From NCBI RefSeq assembly GCF_000733755.1, contig NZ_JPOF01000002.1, positions 62,001 to 126,000 of the forward strand: a stretch of DNA of 64,000 bases. The letters run 5' to 3'. Position 1 is the first letter of the stretch. Each line of letters begins with the position of its first letter. Below are positions 7,827 through 16,444 of the stretch, piece by piece. This DNA comes from Lachnoclostridium phytofermentans (GTDB lineage: Bacteria; Bacillota; Clostridia; Lachnospirales; Lachnospiraceae). A model generated the notes under the pieces. It was not told where the DNA came from. It ran no database searches and saw only the letters and a program-made list of their open reading frames with translations. A program made the position numbers and the translations under genes.

Positions 7827-9191
7827 TTACAGTCCAAATGGCATGCGGAATTTCTTCTTTCCTTTTCCTCCAAGCATTCCAGAAAACTGTTTCATCATCT
7901 TGCGGGTTTCACCGAATTGTTTTACTACACGGTTTACCTCACTAAGATCAACACCCGCACCATCTGCAATACGTTTTTTACGGGATGGATTAAGAAGATC
8001 TGGGTTACGGCGTTCTTCCTTGGTCATTGAGTAAATAATGGCTTCAATGCCCTTTAGAGCATTTTCTCCTTCATCCCAGTCAATGTCTTTCATGTTGGCT
8101 TTGTTTCCCATGCCACCCATACCACCTGGTAACATCTCAACCAACTTCTGAATTCCACCCATCTTCTTCATCTGTTGCATCTGTTCTAGATAATCATTAA
8201 AATCAAATTCTGCTTTTTTGATTTTACGTTCCAGCTCTTTTGCCTTGTCTTCATCAATTTCTGCTTGAACTTTATCAATCAGGGTAAGCACATCACCCAT
8301 GCCAAGGATTCTGCTCGCCATACGATCCGGATAGAATTGTTCCAAATCAGAGAGCTTCTCTCCCATACCAATATATAGAATAGGTTTTCCGGTTACTGCA
8401 CGAATGGATAACGCAGCACCACCACGGGTGTCACCATCGAGCTTTGTAAGAATGACTCCGGTAATACCAATTTTCTCATTAAAAGTCTCCGCTACATTTA
8501 CAGCATCCTGACCAGTCATTGCGTCTACTGTGAGGATTACATGATCGATATGAATATTTTCCTTAATCTCAATCAACTCATCCATCATCTCTTCATCAAT
8601 ATGAAGACGACCGGCAGTATCGATAATTACAACATTATTACCATTCTTTGTCGCATGTTCCATCGCTGCTTTTGCAATGTTCACCGGCTTATGGTTTGTT
8701 CCCATAGCAAATACAGGAACCCCTTGTTTTTCGCCATTAATCTGTAATTGATCTATCGCAGCTGGACGATATATATCACCTGCTACTAATAATGGTTTCT
8801 TGCCTTTTGCTTTAAACTTTCCAGCAAGCTTAGCAATCGTGGTTGTTTTACCAGCACCCTGTAAACCGCACATCATAATCACGGTAATATCACTACCAGG
8901 CTTTAAGGTAAGTTCGGTGGTTTCATCTCCCATGAGTTTAACCATCTCTTCATTCACGATTTTTATAACCATCTGACCAGGAGTTAAGCTAGTCATAACT
9001 TCTTGACCAATTGCTCGCTCCTGTACTGAATTTACAAAGTTTTTAACAACCTTAAAGTTAACATCCGCTTCTAAAAGTGCCATCTTAACTTCACGTAACG
9101 CTAGCTTAACGTCCGCTTCAGAAAGCTTTCCTTTGCCACGGAGGTTTTTAAACACATTTTGCAATTTTTCTGATAAGCTTTCAAATGCCAT
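7827..9191 (-). CDS. ffh: Signal recognition particle protein Ffh
   Basis: The SRP54 GTPase, which binds SRP RNA and signal peptides and docks to FtsY to target membrane and secreted proteins. The NG domain shows GLQGAGKTTTIAKLAGK, DTAGRLHID and TKLDGDTRGGAAL; the C-terminal M domain is methionine rich, with QMQQMKKMGGIQKLVEMLPGG. Length of 454 aa is normal. Start ATG at 9191 has a GAGG site. Its regulator-like neighbour ylxM lies upstream in the same transcript, and its receptor FtsY is at 38874-39806. Confidence 0.97.
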   Translation of the reverse strand: MAFESLSEKLQNVFKNLRGKGKLSEADVKLALREVKMALLEADVNFKVVKNFVNSVQERAIGQEVMTSLTPGQMVIKIVNEEMVKLMGDETTELTLKPGSDITVIMMCGLQGAGKTTTIAKLAGKFKAKGKKPLLVAGDIYRPAAIDQLQINGEKQGVPVFAMGTNHKPVNIAKAAMEHATKNGNNVVIIDTAGRLHIDEEMMDELIEIKENIHIDHVILTVDAMTGQDAVNVAETFNEKIGITGVILTKLDGDTRGGAALSIRAVTGKPILYIGMGEKLSDLEQFYPDRMASRILGMGDVLTLIDKVQAEIDEDKAKELERKIKKAEFDFNDYLEQMQQMKKMGGIQKLVEMLPGGMGGMGNKANMKDIDWDEGENALKGIEAIIYSMTKEERRNPDLLNPSRKKRIADGAGVDLSEVNRVVKQFGETRKMMKQFSGMLGGKGKKKFRMPFGL

Positions 9192-9307
9192 AATAACCTC
9201 AATTCTGGCGATATTACGCCTTTTTTATAACGATGGCATATTTGTGAGTCTACACAAATTGCTGTACTTTTTTCTCCCCGACACTGCGTCTTATACTATT
9301 CATACAT

Positions 9308-9688
9308 TTATAGGTCATTCAGAATATCGTCTGACAGTTCTTCAACCAAATTAATTTTAGTTAAATCCTTTGTCTGTTTTATCTCTTCTGAAATTTGTTT
9401 GATTTGATTTACTTTCTGCTTCGTAGAATTGAACTTATCTACAAGTCGTAGCTTCTCTTCATACTCTTTTAATTTTTTCGTACATCGCTTGATGATATCG
9501 TGTACACCTTGTCTACTAAGTCCGGTATCATCTGCTATTTCACTTAATGAATAATCATTTAAGATATAGTCAGAAAAAATTTGTTTTTTATGATCTCCGA
9601 GCAGTTCACCGTAGAAGTCAAATAACATGGATAAGGTGACGACTTCTTGTAAGCGGTCATCTTCTCTTTTGGAGTTTTCCAAAACCAT
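9308..9688 (-). CDS. ylxM: YlxM/p13 family helix-turn-helix protein
   Basis: A 126-aa member of the UPF0122/YlxM family, a sigma-70 region-4-like helix-turn-helix protein that almost always precedes ffh and has been shown in streptococci to modulate the SRP pathway. The HTH is YSLSEIADDTGLSRQGVHDI at about residues 48-67, followed by a Lys/Glu-rich coiled segment. The ATG follows a strong GGAGGG site. It is the first gene of the ylxM-ffh-rpsP-khpA transcript, driven by the promoter at 9810-9838. Confidence 0.94.
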   Translation of the reverse strand: MVLENSKREDDRLQEVVTLSMLFDFYGELLGDHKKQIFSDYILNDYSLSEIADDTGLSRQGVHDIIKRCTKKLKEYEEKLRLVDKFNSTKQKVNQIKQISEEIKQTKDLTKINLVEELSDDILNDL

Positions 9689-9809
9689 TTGTTTTGCCCT
9701 CCTTTGGAACCGACTTATCTGATGTCACTATCACAGCCTTAGAGGTTAAAGTTTTGATAGCTTTTACTCATCGATTCATGCTGTAAAGAGATTTACTTTA
9801 CAGTTAGTT

Positions 9810-9838
9810 ATTATATGATATGAAAAATTGTTTGTCAA
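9810..9838 (-). promoter_or_regulatory. Consensus sigma-A promoter of ylxM-ffh operon
   Basis: Minus-strand TTGACA (9833-9838), a 17-bp spacer and TATAAT (9810-9815): both hexamers are perfect consensus. The leader to the ylxM ATG is about 115 nt. It is directly abutted upstream by the duplicated AT-rich 24-mer at 9841-9888. Confidence 0.85.
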
Positions 9839-9840
9839 GT

Positions 9841-9888
9841 ATTTTTCTTTACACAGATTAATTTATTTTTCTTTGTACATATTAATTT
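9841..9888. repeat. Tandem 24-bp AT-rich duplication abutting the ylxM promoter
   Basis: Two adjacent copies beginning ATTTTTCTTT and ending ATTAATTT (9841-9864 and 9865-9888), differing at a few central bases. The array starts two bases upstream of the -35 hexamer, where its A-tracts on the minus strand would occupy the UP-element position contacted by the RNA polymerase alpha subunit. Confidence 0.75.
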
Positions 9889-9993
9889 GTTTTATCGCAG
9901 GATTAATTATATTTACTCGACATCATGTTACTTATTATTTTCATTTCAGTGTTTTACTTCTTTAGTAACTTCCTAACATACTTTATCTAAGAG

Positions 9994-10341
9994 TTAAGAA
10001 ATAATTTCTCTTAAGTATACTACATTTCCATCAGGATCGAAGAAGCTCATATTCTTAGTTCCCCAGGGTCTAGTTGTTGGCTCTTCTATCACCTTAGCTC
10101 CAAGTTTTAAAACCTTTTGATATTCCTTTTCTATATCTTCTACAGTAAAAGCGATACAGATATTTTGATTCTTATTATTTTTCACACTGCCATCATCGTA
10201 GATTGTTAACATCGTTTCTTGTTCTATTATCGTCTGATGAACTTCATCGTTACTATTGTTCTCAACTTCAAGTAATTCTTTATAAAACATTGACATTCTT
10301 ATCACCTGATTGGTTAATAGAGATACTTCACCTAGCTTCAT
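9994..10341 (-). CDS. VOC (glyoxalase/bleomycin-resistance) family protein
   Basis: A small vicinal-oxygen-chelate protein. The C-terminal half contains IAFTVEDIEKEYQKVLKLG and the hallmark FFDPDGNVVYLREI. The preferred start is the ATG at 10341 (MKLGEVSLLT) with AAGGGGTG nine bases upstream, giving 115 residues; the frame stays open to 10404. The substrate is unknown; members include dioxygenases, isomerases and antibiotic-binding proteins. It stands alone between the ylxM promoter region and the next operon. Confidence 0.8.
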   Translation of the reverse strand: MKLGEVSLLTNQVIRMSMFYKELLEVENNSNDEVHQTIIEQETMLTIYDDGSVKNNKNQNICIAFTVEDIEKEYQKVLKLGAKVIEEPTTRPWGTKNMSFFDPDGNVVYLREIIS

Positions 10342-10460
10342 TGCGCCCATCACCCCTTTATTTAATTGTTGAGATTGGAATGCATCCCCCATCCCAATTG
10401 TCATACTGAGAAAATTTAATCTCTTTTGTATAATTTATTTAAAAATAGTAGTACTAAAAG

Positions 10461-11264
10461 TTATTTATGTTTATAAATCTTATGTATTAAAAGAAAAGTT
10501 CCTACAATTACCACTAGAACTAAAACAGCTGCAACTAGAAACGGTAGATATTCCCCATCCATAGGACTCCACTCTGGCTCTACTGGTGGGATAAGGTCTT
10601 CCTTTACAATTTTTTTTACAGGAAGGTCTTCCTTTTCTGGATCACTCAAGCAAACCCAGGAATTCACTTTTCCAAAATAATATCCAAGGTACCCCCAATC
10701 TCGTCCATCTTCATCCGTGTAAACAGAAGATATATGGCTGGCATCTAACTCCTTAAATCTTCTTACAACCTCTCCTGATCCAGGATATAACCACACAAGT
10801 ATTTCATTTTTTACCTGATAGTCTTTAAACTCACCTTGATAATTACTTAACTCGCTTTCATGATCATTATAAAAGGCGATTCCATCATATTTTAGATAAC
10901 AGTCAGCATCTGGAATCCATCCTTTTTTATAAGTTACAGAGCCATCGTTTGCTTTGATAGGTACTTCACAGTATAGCCAAGTTGTACCTGACTTATCATA
11001 GGAAAATCCGACATAAAATTCAGTCTCATTTGTTACCTTATAGACGGAAAGCTTCGATTCTGGGTTTACATAGATAGTACTATAACCTTTCTCACCATTT
11101 GCAATGTAAAACCTACTCACATATGTACAAGAATTACGATGACTTCTGTAAAACGCATCCTCTGGTTCAACAATAAGGTCTGCTTTTACAATTTTGCTAG
11201 TTGAAAAGAATACGAATAAGCATAACATAAACCAGGTAATCCATCTCGTTATTTTTCTAACCAT
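10461..11264 (-). CDS. Secreted, membrane-anchored protein of unknown function with SH3-like region
   Basis: The product has an N-terminal signal peptide (hydrophobic core WFMLCLFVFFSTS, cleavage probably after VKA), an extracellular part of about 200 residues with several aromatic beta-rich segments (for example GTTWLYCEVPIKANDGSV and KKGWIPDADCYL, resembling bacterial SH3 repeats) and a C-terminal transmembrane helix followed by a short basic tail HKIYKHK. The start is the ATG at 11264, placed by a GGAAGG site; an upstream extension overlaps the previous gene and is rejected. It is the last gene of a three-gene operon with a small membrane protein and an MFS transporter. Confidence 0.75.
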   Translation of the reverse strand: MVRKITRWITWFMLCLFVFFSTSKIVKADLIVEPEDAFYRSHRNSCTYVSRFYIANGEKGYSTIYVNPESKLSVYKVTNETEFYVGFSYDKSGTTWLYCEVPIKANDGSVTYKKGWIPDADCYLKYDGIAFYNDHESELSNYQGEFKDYQVKNEILVWLYPGSGEVVRRFKELDASHISSVYTDEDGRDWGYLGYYFGKVNSWVCLSDPEKEDLPVKKIVKEDLIPPVEPEWSPMDGEYLPFLVAAVLVLVVIVGTFLLIHKIYKHK

Positions 11265-11284
11265 AAACATACCTTCCTTCCTTA

Positions 11285-11632
11285 TTATAAAAACCAGTTT
11301 ATAACCCATCCAATGAAATATGAGAAGACATTAGCCATAATACTAAATAGTACTGGATGAAAAACCTGCTTTGCATATTTTCGATATAATAACGCTTCTA
11401 TCCCAATCACAAGTAATTCCAAGGGAAGCTTTATAAGAAGTCCACCAAAAGAGAATGTAACCAGCAACCAGGTATGAATCAGTACAACCGGGGGATTTGT
11501 AAGTACATTACCTAAGCAAATGAGCAGATAATCTTTCTTATCCCGTACACCATAGCATATCGCGAATAGGACTTCTATTAGGATCGTCAGTATTAAGGAT
11601 AATAACAGTAATTGGATAATTTCAAGAAACAT
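11285..11632 (-). CDS. Small integral membrane protein, unknown
   Basis: A 115-aa protein with about four predicted membrane helices (residues 3-25, 35-58, 62-82 and 92-113) and few charges apart from YGVRDKKDY and YRKYAKQ. I recognise no family. Its start overlaps the end of the MFS gene by 11 bp and its stop lies 20 bp before the secreted-protein gene, so the three are probably translated from one message and may act together at the membrane. The ATG has a GGAG site. Confidence 0.72.
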   Translation of the reverse strand: MFLEIIQLLLLSLILTILIEVLFAICYGVRDKKDYLLICLGNVLTNPPVVLIHTWLLVTFSFGGLLIKLPLELLVIGIEALLYRKYAKQVFHPVLFSIMANVFSYFIGWVINWFL

Positions 11633-12704
11633 GCTCTTCTCCTTTGCAAAAACAGATTAGGATCAACAGGGAGATTACCGTGATAACACTAGCAATTCCT
11701 AAATTTGTAATTACGTTTTTATTTAAATAATATGGTAAGTAGCCTAAAAACAAGGCAAACGTAAGTATTCCAAATGCAAATCCTTTCGCCTTCGGTATGA
11801 TTTGCGATATGATATGAAGTGTTATTGGCATCGTCATATTAAATAAAAATACTGCAAGGATACCAAAAAACGGATGCTGTGCCATAGGAAAACAGAAAGC
11901 AGCTAATAGCAGTGAAATAAAAATCGTGTTATTTCTACCTATGAAATCGTTTACTATGCCTCCTAAAGCTTTACCAAATACGACACTACAGATAAACAGT
12001 ATGGCAAAAACAGAAGAGGATTTCCATGAGAAGGTCAATGCCACCCCCATATAAGACCGTAATCCAACTACAATCATAAGTCCTATAATCAATAGTAATC
12101 CTTTATAAAACTTAGCATCATTCTTCTCTTCACTCCCACTATCGTTCGGTATTACGAGCTGAAGATTAACAGGAGCATTTTCCGTAACGAAGGTTTTTCG
12201 TTTTAGAGTATTATGTAGCAGCAGAATAAGGAAAAGAATGCCTAGAGCACCTATCACCCAATAAGGAGGAATACTTTTTTCTCTACCAAGCATTCCACCA
12301 AAATAAATTCCAATAGCACCAGGAGACACAAAAATACCTAGGGTCGAAGCTTTTCCTTTGCTGACATTCATCACTTCAATACCACCGCCAATATGAAAGA
12401 ACGCATTACCAAGACCTGCTAATATCGCTAACAATAGAAATGGCAGATTAGGAACATACGAAATAATAACAAAGCCAACCCCAAGTAAAGCAACCGACAC
12501 ATTTCGATTTAATTTATCTGCAAGTAAGCCAATTGGCATCTGAAGGGCAAACGCACAGAAATTATAAATCAGTATCGATAGCCACCACATTCTATCAAGG
12601 CTTAGGGTATGAAAAACTATGTATGCACATGCAAAGTCAATCACAAAATGTGCAAATGAAAAGACATGTATTGACCTAATGAGTTTATAAAAAACTTTCT
12701 TCAC
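11622..12704 (-). CDS. MFS transporter, fosmidomycin-resistance-like
   Basis: A 360-aa major facilitator with 11-12 predicted helices, slightly short for the family. Features include the loop LLADKLNRN (motif A-like, after helix 2) and NAFFHIGGGIEVMNVSKGKAS, which resembles the FHVGGG region of Fsr-type fosmidomycin exporters. Substrate unknown. It begins with GTG after GAGGAG and heads the three-gene operon ending at 10461. A 600-bp gene-free region lies upstream. Confidence 0.8.
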   Translation of the reverse strand: MKKVFYKLIRSIHVFSFAHFVIDFACAYIVFHTLSLDRMWWLSILIYNFCAFALQMPIGLLADKLNRNVSVALLGVGFVIISYVPNLPFLLLAILAGLGNAFFHIGGGIEVMNVSKGKASTLGIFVSPGAIGIYFGGMLGREKSIPPYWVIGALGILFLILLLHNTLKRKTFVTENAPVNLQLVIPNDSGSEEKNDAKFYKGLLLIIGLMIVVGLRSYMGVALTFSWKSSSVFAILFICSVVFGKALGGIVNDFIGRNNTIFISLLLAAFCFPMAQHPFFGILAVFLFNMTMPITLHIISQIIPKAKGFAFGILTFALFLGYLPYYLNKNVITNLGIASVITVISLLILICFCKGEEHVS

Positions 12705-13310
12705 ATCAATCTCCTCTTTCCTTTATTGATCAGTGACCTTAATTTTATATAAATAAACTTATCAGAAGATACAAAGCAGATTCCGATAAAAGATGCGCTT
12801 TTTGCACCATCAATCGATGATAGAAACATAATTTTTATTTCTATCACTAATTATAGCAACAATACTAAAATATTCCAACTTACAAATTTCTTACGTGTTT
12901 TAAGGAATTATTCTATAAGGAATCAATCTATTCATAGAAATACAAGAATGCAAAGATATTTTATCCTTCCAAGGACAAATAAAGATTGATAGCTATGGAT
13001 GTTCAAGATATAATTAAATTAGTTTCGTATGGTTCAAAGATTAGATTTACATCAGAATTCTGGTGAGTGCTTCTTATGAAAAATAACGAGTAGCTTCTCC
13101 CTATGAAACTGATTGGAATCATTGCAGGAAGTAAATTAACATATTTCAAACAAAGAATCGAAAGGATTAAGTAATCAGACTATTTTCTTAACCGATGTCC
13201 CCATGATATCTTAAAAGTGAAATGTTGTAATTCTTATGTTGTTATTCTTATTTAGTTAATACCAAAAAAGTTACTTATTACCTAATAACAAGGGATAGAA
13301 AGGATGGATT
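12705..13310. other. Intergenic region between divergent genes
   Basis: A 606-bp AT-rich stretch separating the minus-strand MFS operon and the plus-strand acyltransferase gene. It holds an inverted repeat GATAGAAA/TTTCTATC (12819-12845) near the MFS side and a promoter-like sequence (12986-13014). A 23-codon plus-strand frame starting at 13103 begins MKLIGIIAGS but lacks a ribosome site; it may be a decayed gene remnant. Confidence 0.5.
12986..13014 (+). promoter_or_regulatory. Predicted promoter toward the acyltransferase gene
   Basis: TTGATA (12986-12991), a 17-bp spacer and TATAAT (13009-13014) on the plus strand. The leader to the ATG at 13311 would be about 290 nt, which is long, so a nearer promoter is not excluded. 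Confidence 0.4.
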
Positions 13311-14207
13311 ATGAACGACTACTTTATAGAATTTTGTGAACGGTATGATTATCCAAAACAGGCAATCAAATACTTACTCTCCTCTTATCAAACTTTACTC
13401 TCACATCATGATGCTTTTTCCATATTTGAGTCCTTTGTAAAACAATATGAAGTGGATGAGACATTTGAAATCAAAAACTGTTATCCACAATTAGAAGAGC
13501 TTGCAAGTAAAACAACTATCAATCCTTATACCATTTATCTTCTCTTCTTTCTTTCACTCTCGAAAAGTACTAAGAAAAAGTACATAGCAAAAAATTATTC
13601 CATTGATATATATAATGAATCTATGGCTGATCTAAAATATAAGATGCTAGAGTGTTATCAATTACATGGAGTTTATGGAAATTGTGTTCCCTGGTGGGAA
13701 GATGGTTTTTTTCAATTAACCCGTGTGGGGCTTGGGCGACTCCAATATGAAATTATTGAAAATGATACCACCCTTGTTATCAATGGTCACTTGATTTCCC
13801 AAGGTGATACTGTAGTAAACATTCATATTCCTTCTAGTGGTCCGTTAACCGTACAGGATTGCATAGACTCCTTTTGTAAAGCGGAAGAATTTTATAAGGA
13901 ATACTTTAAAGGAAGACCTACCGTGTTTGTATGCCACTCCTGGTTACTATTTCCGCATCACCTAGAGTTCCTCCCAAAGAACTCTAATATTCTGAATTTT
14001 TTGAAACTATTCACCATTTATCATACCGAGTTTGATGAGAAGAAATCTGATTTATGGCGAATCTTTTACCAAGATACAAATAAACCAGTGTCAGAGTTAC
14101 CAAGAACTACTTCGTTACAACGAGCATATGCAGACTGGCTATTGCAAGGAAAGTCCGTAGGCTGTGGAGAAGGTATCTTCTTGTTTCAGAACGGTAAGAT
14201 ACTTTAA
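13311..14207 (+). CDS. GNAT-like acyltransferase domain protein
   Basis: A 298-aa soluble protein resembling the two-part family with an N-terminal acyltransferase-like domain and a GNAT-like C-terminal domain found in many gut Clostridia. Recognisable C-terminal features are NIHIPSSGPLTVQDC, the CHSWLLFP segment, SNILNFLKLF, and LPRTTSLQRAYADWLLQGKSVGCGEGIF near the end. No substrate is known to me. The ATG follows an AAAGGA site. It is the only plus-strand gene in this part of the window and ends in a strong hairpin terminator at 14289. Confidence 0.75.
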   Translation: MNDYFIEFCERYDYPKQAIKYLLSSYQTLLSHHDAFSIFESFVKQYEVDETFEIKNCYPQLEELASKTTINPYTIYLLFFLSLSKSTKKKYIAKNYSIDIYNESMADLKYKMLECYQLHGVYGNCVPWWEDGFFQLTRVGLGRLQYEIIENDTTLVINGHLISQGDTVVNIHIPSSGPLTVQDCIDSFCKAEEFYKEYFKGRPTVFVCHSWLLFPHHLEFLPKNSNILNFLKLFTIYHTEFDEKKSDLWRIFYQDTNKPVSELPRTTSLQRAYADWLLQGKSVGCGEGIFLFQNGKIL

Positions 14208-14274
14208 GAAGCTACAATCATTCACCAAACTAGAAACTACAATTCTACACCTAGCTAAGAAGCTACAATCATTC
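14205..14274. repeat. 19-bp direct repeat at the 3' end of the acyltransferase gene
   Basis: TAAGAAGCTACAATCATTC occurs at 14205-14223 and again at 14256-14274. The first copy includes the gene's TAA stop codon. A degenerate partial copy (AGAAACTACAATTC) lies between them. Confidence 0.8.
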
Positions 14275-14288
14275 TATACAAAAAATAA

Positions 14289-14349
14289 AGCTAATTTTCC
14301 TACAAGTAATTTCTTTTTGCTAGGAAAATTAGCTCTTTTTCAATTTTTT
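14289..14349 (+). terminator. Strong terminator, probably bidirectional
   Basis: Perfect 14-bp arms AGCTAATTTTCCTA (14289-14302) and TAGGAAAATTAGCT (14321-14334), followed on the plus strand by CTTTTTCAATTTTTT. On the minus strand the hairpin is followed by TTTATTTTTTG, so it can also end the dioxygenase-like transcript. Confidence 0.9.
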
Positions 14350-14489
14350 ATTTTGATATCTCGTATTTAAACTATATAAATGACTATATTATGATAGCAT
14401 AAAACCCATGTACCATATCATATTCTGCAATACGTGTGAATAACACTTCAACATATACTATTAATTTATCTTCAGCATATGTACAATTT

Positions 14490-15251
14490 CTAACATTCAA
14501 AAATGAGATACGTAAGCGTTCCAAAATTATAGCTTCGATGAAGTAATACAGGCTTATTCTTATGGCCACTACCTAACGCTATAAATAATGGTACCATGTG
14601 TTCTTCTCTTGGAACGGCTAATGTCGCATGAGGAGCCAGTTTCTGATATGAAAATAACTCATCAAGTTTTTTATGTTCTACCTTATTCACAAGCCAATCA
14701 TCAAATTCCACAGCCCATCTAATTGGTTCTTTTACATCAGCTAACGTACTGAGATTGTGAACCGTTGAGCCGCTTCCTATCACAAGGATATCCTCCTCTC
14801 CAAGTGACTTTAATGCTTCACCTATTTTGTACTGCTCCTCCATTGGCATAAAAGGATTCACAGAAACCTGTACGACCGGTATCTCTGCATCTGGATACAT
14901 TAGGTACAAGATGTCCCAAGCTCCATGATCAAGTCCTCTCTTCTCATCAAGATGACTCTCGATACCACAATTGGTAAGTAAACTCTTCGCTTTTAAAGCA
15001 ATTTCCTGTGAGCCTTTTGCAGGATATTTTAATGCATACAGCTCTTTTGGAAATCCATAAAAATCATAAATCATATCATAGATACCATTGATAGATGAAA
15101 TCGTCGTAATCTCATTTTCCCAATGAGCTGTAAAAACTACAATCGCCTTTGGTATCATCTTAGATCCAAACTCTTTTAAAAATGTTGTATATTCATTCTT
15201 CTCAAATACGATGGATGGTCCGCCATGACATATAAATAATGATGAAATCAT
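14490..15251 (-). CDS. Class III extradiol dioxygenase family protein (DODA/YgiD type)
   Basis: A 253-aa member of the LigB-like family that includes 4,5-DOPA extradiol dioxygenase. Conserved segments: FICHGGPS near the start, FTAHWE, RGLDHGAWDILYLMYP, GSGSTVHNLS and HATLAVPREEHMVPLFIALG. The histidines in these motifs would ligate the metal. Oxygen-dependent ring cleavage would be odd in an obligate anaerobe, so the real substrate may differ. The ATG has a GGAAGG site. It appears monocistronic. Confidence 0.87.
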   Translation of the reverse strand: MISSLFICHGGPSIVFEKNEYTTFLKEFGSKMIPKAIVVFTAHWENEITTISSINGIYDMIYDFYGFPKELYALKYPAKGSQEIALKAKSLLTNCGIESHLDEKRGLDHGAWDILYLMYPDAEIPVVQVSVNPFMPMEEQYKIGEALKSLGEEDILVIGSGSTVHNLSTLADVKEPIRWAVEFDDWLVNKVEHKKLDELFSYQKLAPHATLAVPREEHMVPLFIALGSGHKNKPVLLHRSYNFGTLTYLIFEC

Positions 15252-15342
15252 ATTTCATACCTTCCTTTCTTGTGTATTTTAGTTTATAAAAATTATATTG
15301 TTAAGTTTGAAATAACGCCCCACAAGTCAGCGTAATACTTCT

Positions 15343-16191
15343 TTATTCTACATGTAACAACATCTCATACTGCCCCACATAAGCAACAAATCCTACCTTA
15401 TCCAAAAAGCCCTCCATGGAATTTAATGGTATTTCTATATTAAGAATACTTAATTTTAAAGCCTCTGTATTTTTTGCAAGTTCAGAAAGTATACTACTTG
15501 CCACCCCTTTCCCCCTATGTTCTTTATGAACAGCTATTTGAGGAATATCACCTGTCCTTTTATCGACGATTCCATAACCTATGATTAAGTTATTGTGTCG
15601 GACAATAGCATAATAAAAGTCTTCCGGTACTGCTATCACGGAAGCTATTGAATTCTGCCAAGAGGGATTAAAATCCAAAAATTCCTTTAATTCATCTAAA
15701 TTGATACTTTCAACTCCTTGGGCTTCGTATGTAATTTCAGGGGATAACTTGCTTTTCTCCATATGATAACACTGAAATGATCTTTGAATCTGAAATCCCT
15801 GTTTCTGATATAATGAAACTGCGGATTCATTCGTCTGCAAGACTTCAAGCAGATACTGTCCGATGCCTCTTTCTCTCATCTTTTCTTTCACGAGTAGTAG
15901 CATTTCACTTGTAATACCGCGTCTTCTATAGTCCGATACCACACCAGTTCCAAGGTCATATACTGTTTTCTTACCGTTCCATTCTCGATAACCATTTAAA
16001 ACAAACGCAACTAATCTATTGTTTTCAAATGCTCCTATCGATAGTTCAGGATGAAATCCTCTCCTCTTTAACATTTGATGAAACTTCCAAAATGGTAATT
16101 CAATTTTAACCTGATAATCAGAAAAAGCTTCCACAAAAGCGATGTGTATTGTTTCTATTTTTGTATCCTCTAACATTTTATAACAAATCAT
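15343..16191 (-). CDS. Tandem GNAT acetyltransferase
   Basis: A 282-aa protein with two GCN5-related acetyltransferase folds. The N-terminal one contains GTGVVSDYRRRGITSEMLLLVKE (acetyl-CoA loop, about residues 77-100), followed by LLEVLQTNESAVSLYQKQGF; the C-terminal one has IAVHKEHRGKGVASSILSEL at about residues 215-235. The acceptor is unknown. The start ATG is fixed by GGAGGT five bases upstream. A separate transcript between the dioxygenase-like gene and gapN. Confidence 0.88.
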   Translation of the reverse strand: MICYKMLEDTKIETIHIAFVEAFSDYQVKIELPFWKFHQMLKRRGFHPELSIGAFENNRLVAFVLNGYREWNGKKTVYDLGTGVVSDYRRRGITSEMLLLVKEKMRERGIGQYLLEVLQTNESAVSLYQKQGFQIQRSFQCYHMEKSKLSPEITYEAQGVESINLDELKEFLDFNPSWQNSIASVIAVPEDFYYAIVRHNNLIIGYGIVDKRTGDIPQIAVHKEHRGKGVASSILSELAKNTEALKLSILNIEIPLNSMEGFLDKVGFVAYVGQYEMLLHVE

Positions 16192-16385
16192 TTATAACCT
16201 CCATTCCTGCATATCTCATGTATTGTGCTTAGTTCAGCACAGTCACGAAAAAATATGGTTGTAATATTTAACAACCTAACCAACTAACACTTGAATCGAT
16301 TTCTAATGCTAATAACATGATTTATTACAGAAAGAAAATTCTTGATATATAAATAATACAAGCATTTAAGAACTTGTAAGGGAAT

Positions 16386-16435
16386 AAGAAAAGAGATATA
16401 AGAATTAATGCATAATAAAATAATTCTTATATCTC
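16386..16435 (-). terminator. Intrinsic terminator of gapN
   Basis: Perfect 14-bp arms GAGATATAAGAATT and AATTCTTATATCTC (16393-16435), with TTTTCTT following on the minus strand. It lies 10 bp past the gapN stop codon. Confidence 0.85.
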
Positions 16436-16444
16436 CATATCCTA

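Noticed and set aside
13103-13174. 23-codon plus-strand frame starting MKLIGIIAGS
   Set aside because: Resembles the start of a Rossmann-type protein but has no ribosome site and stops at once; at most a gene remnant.
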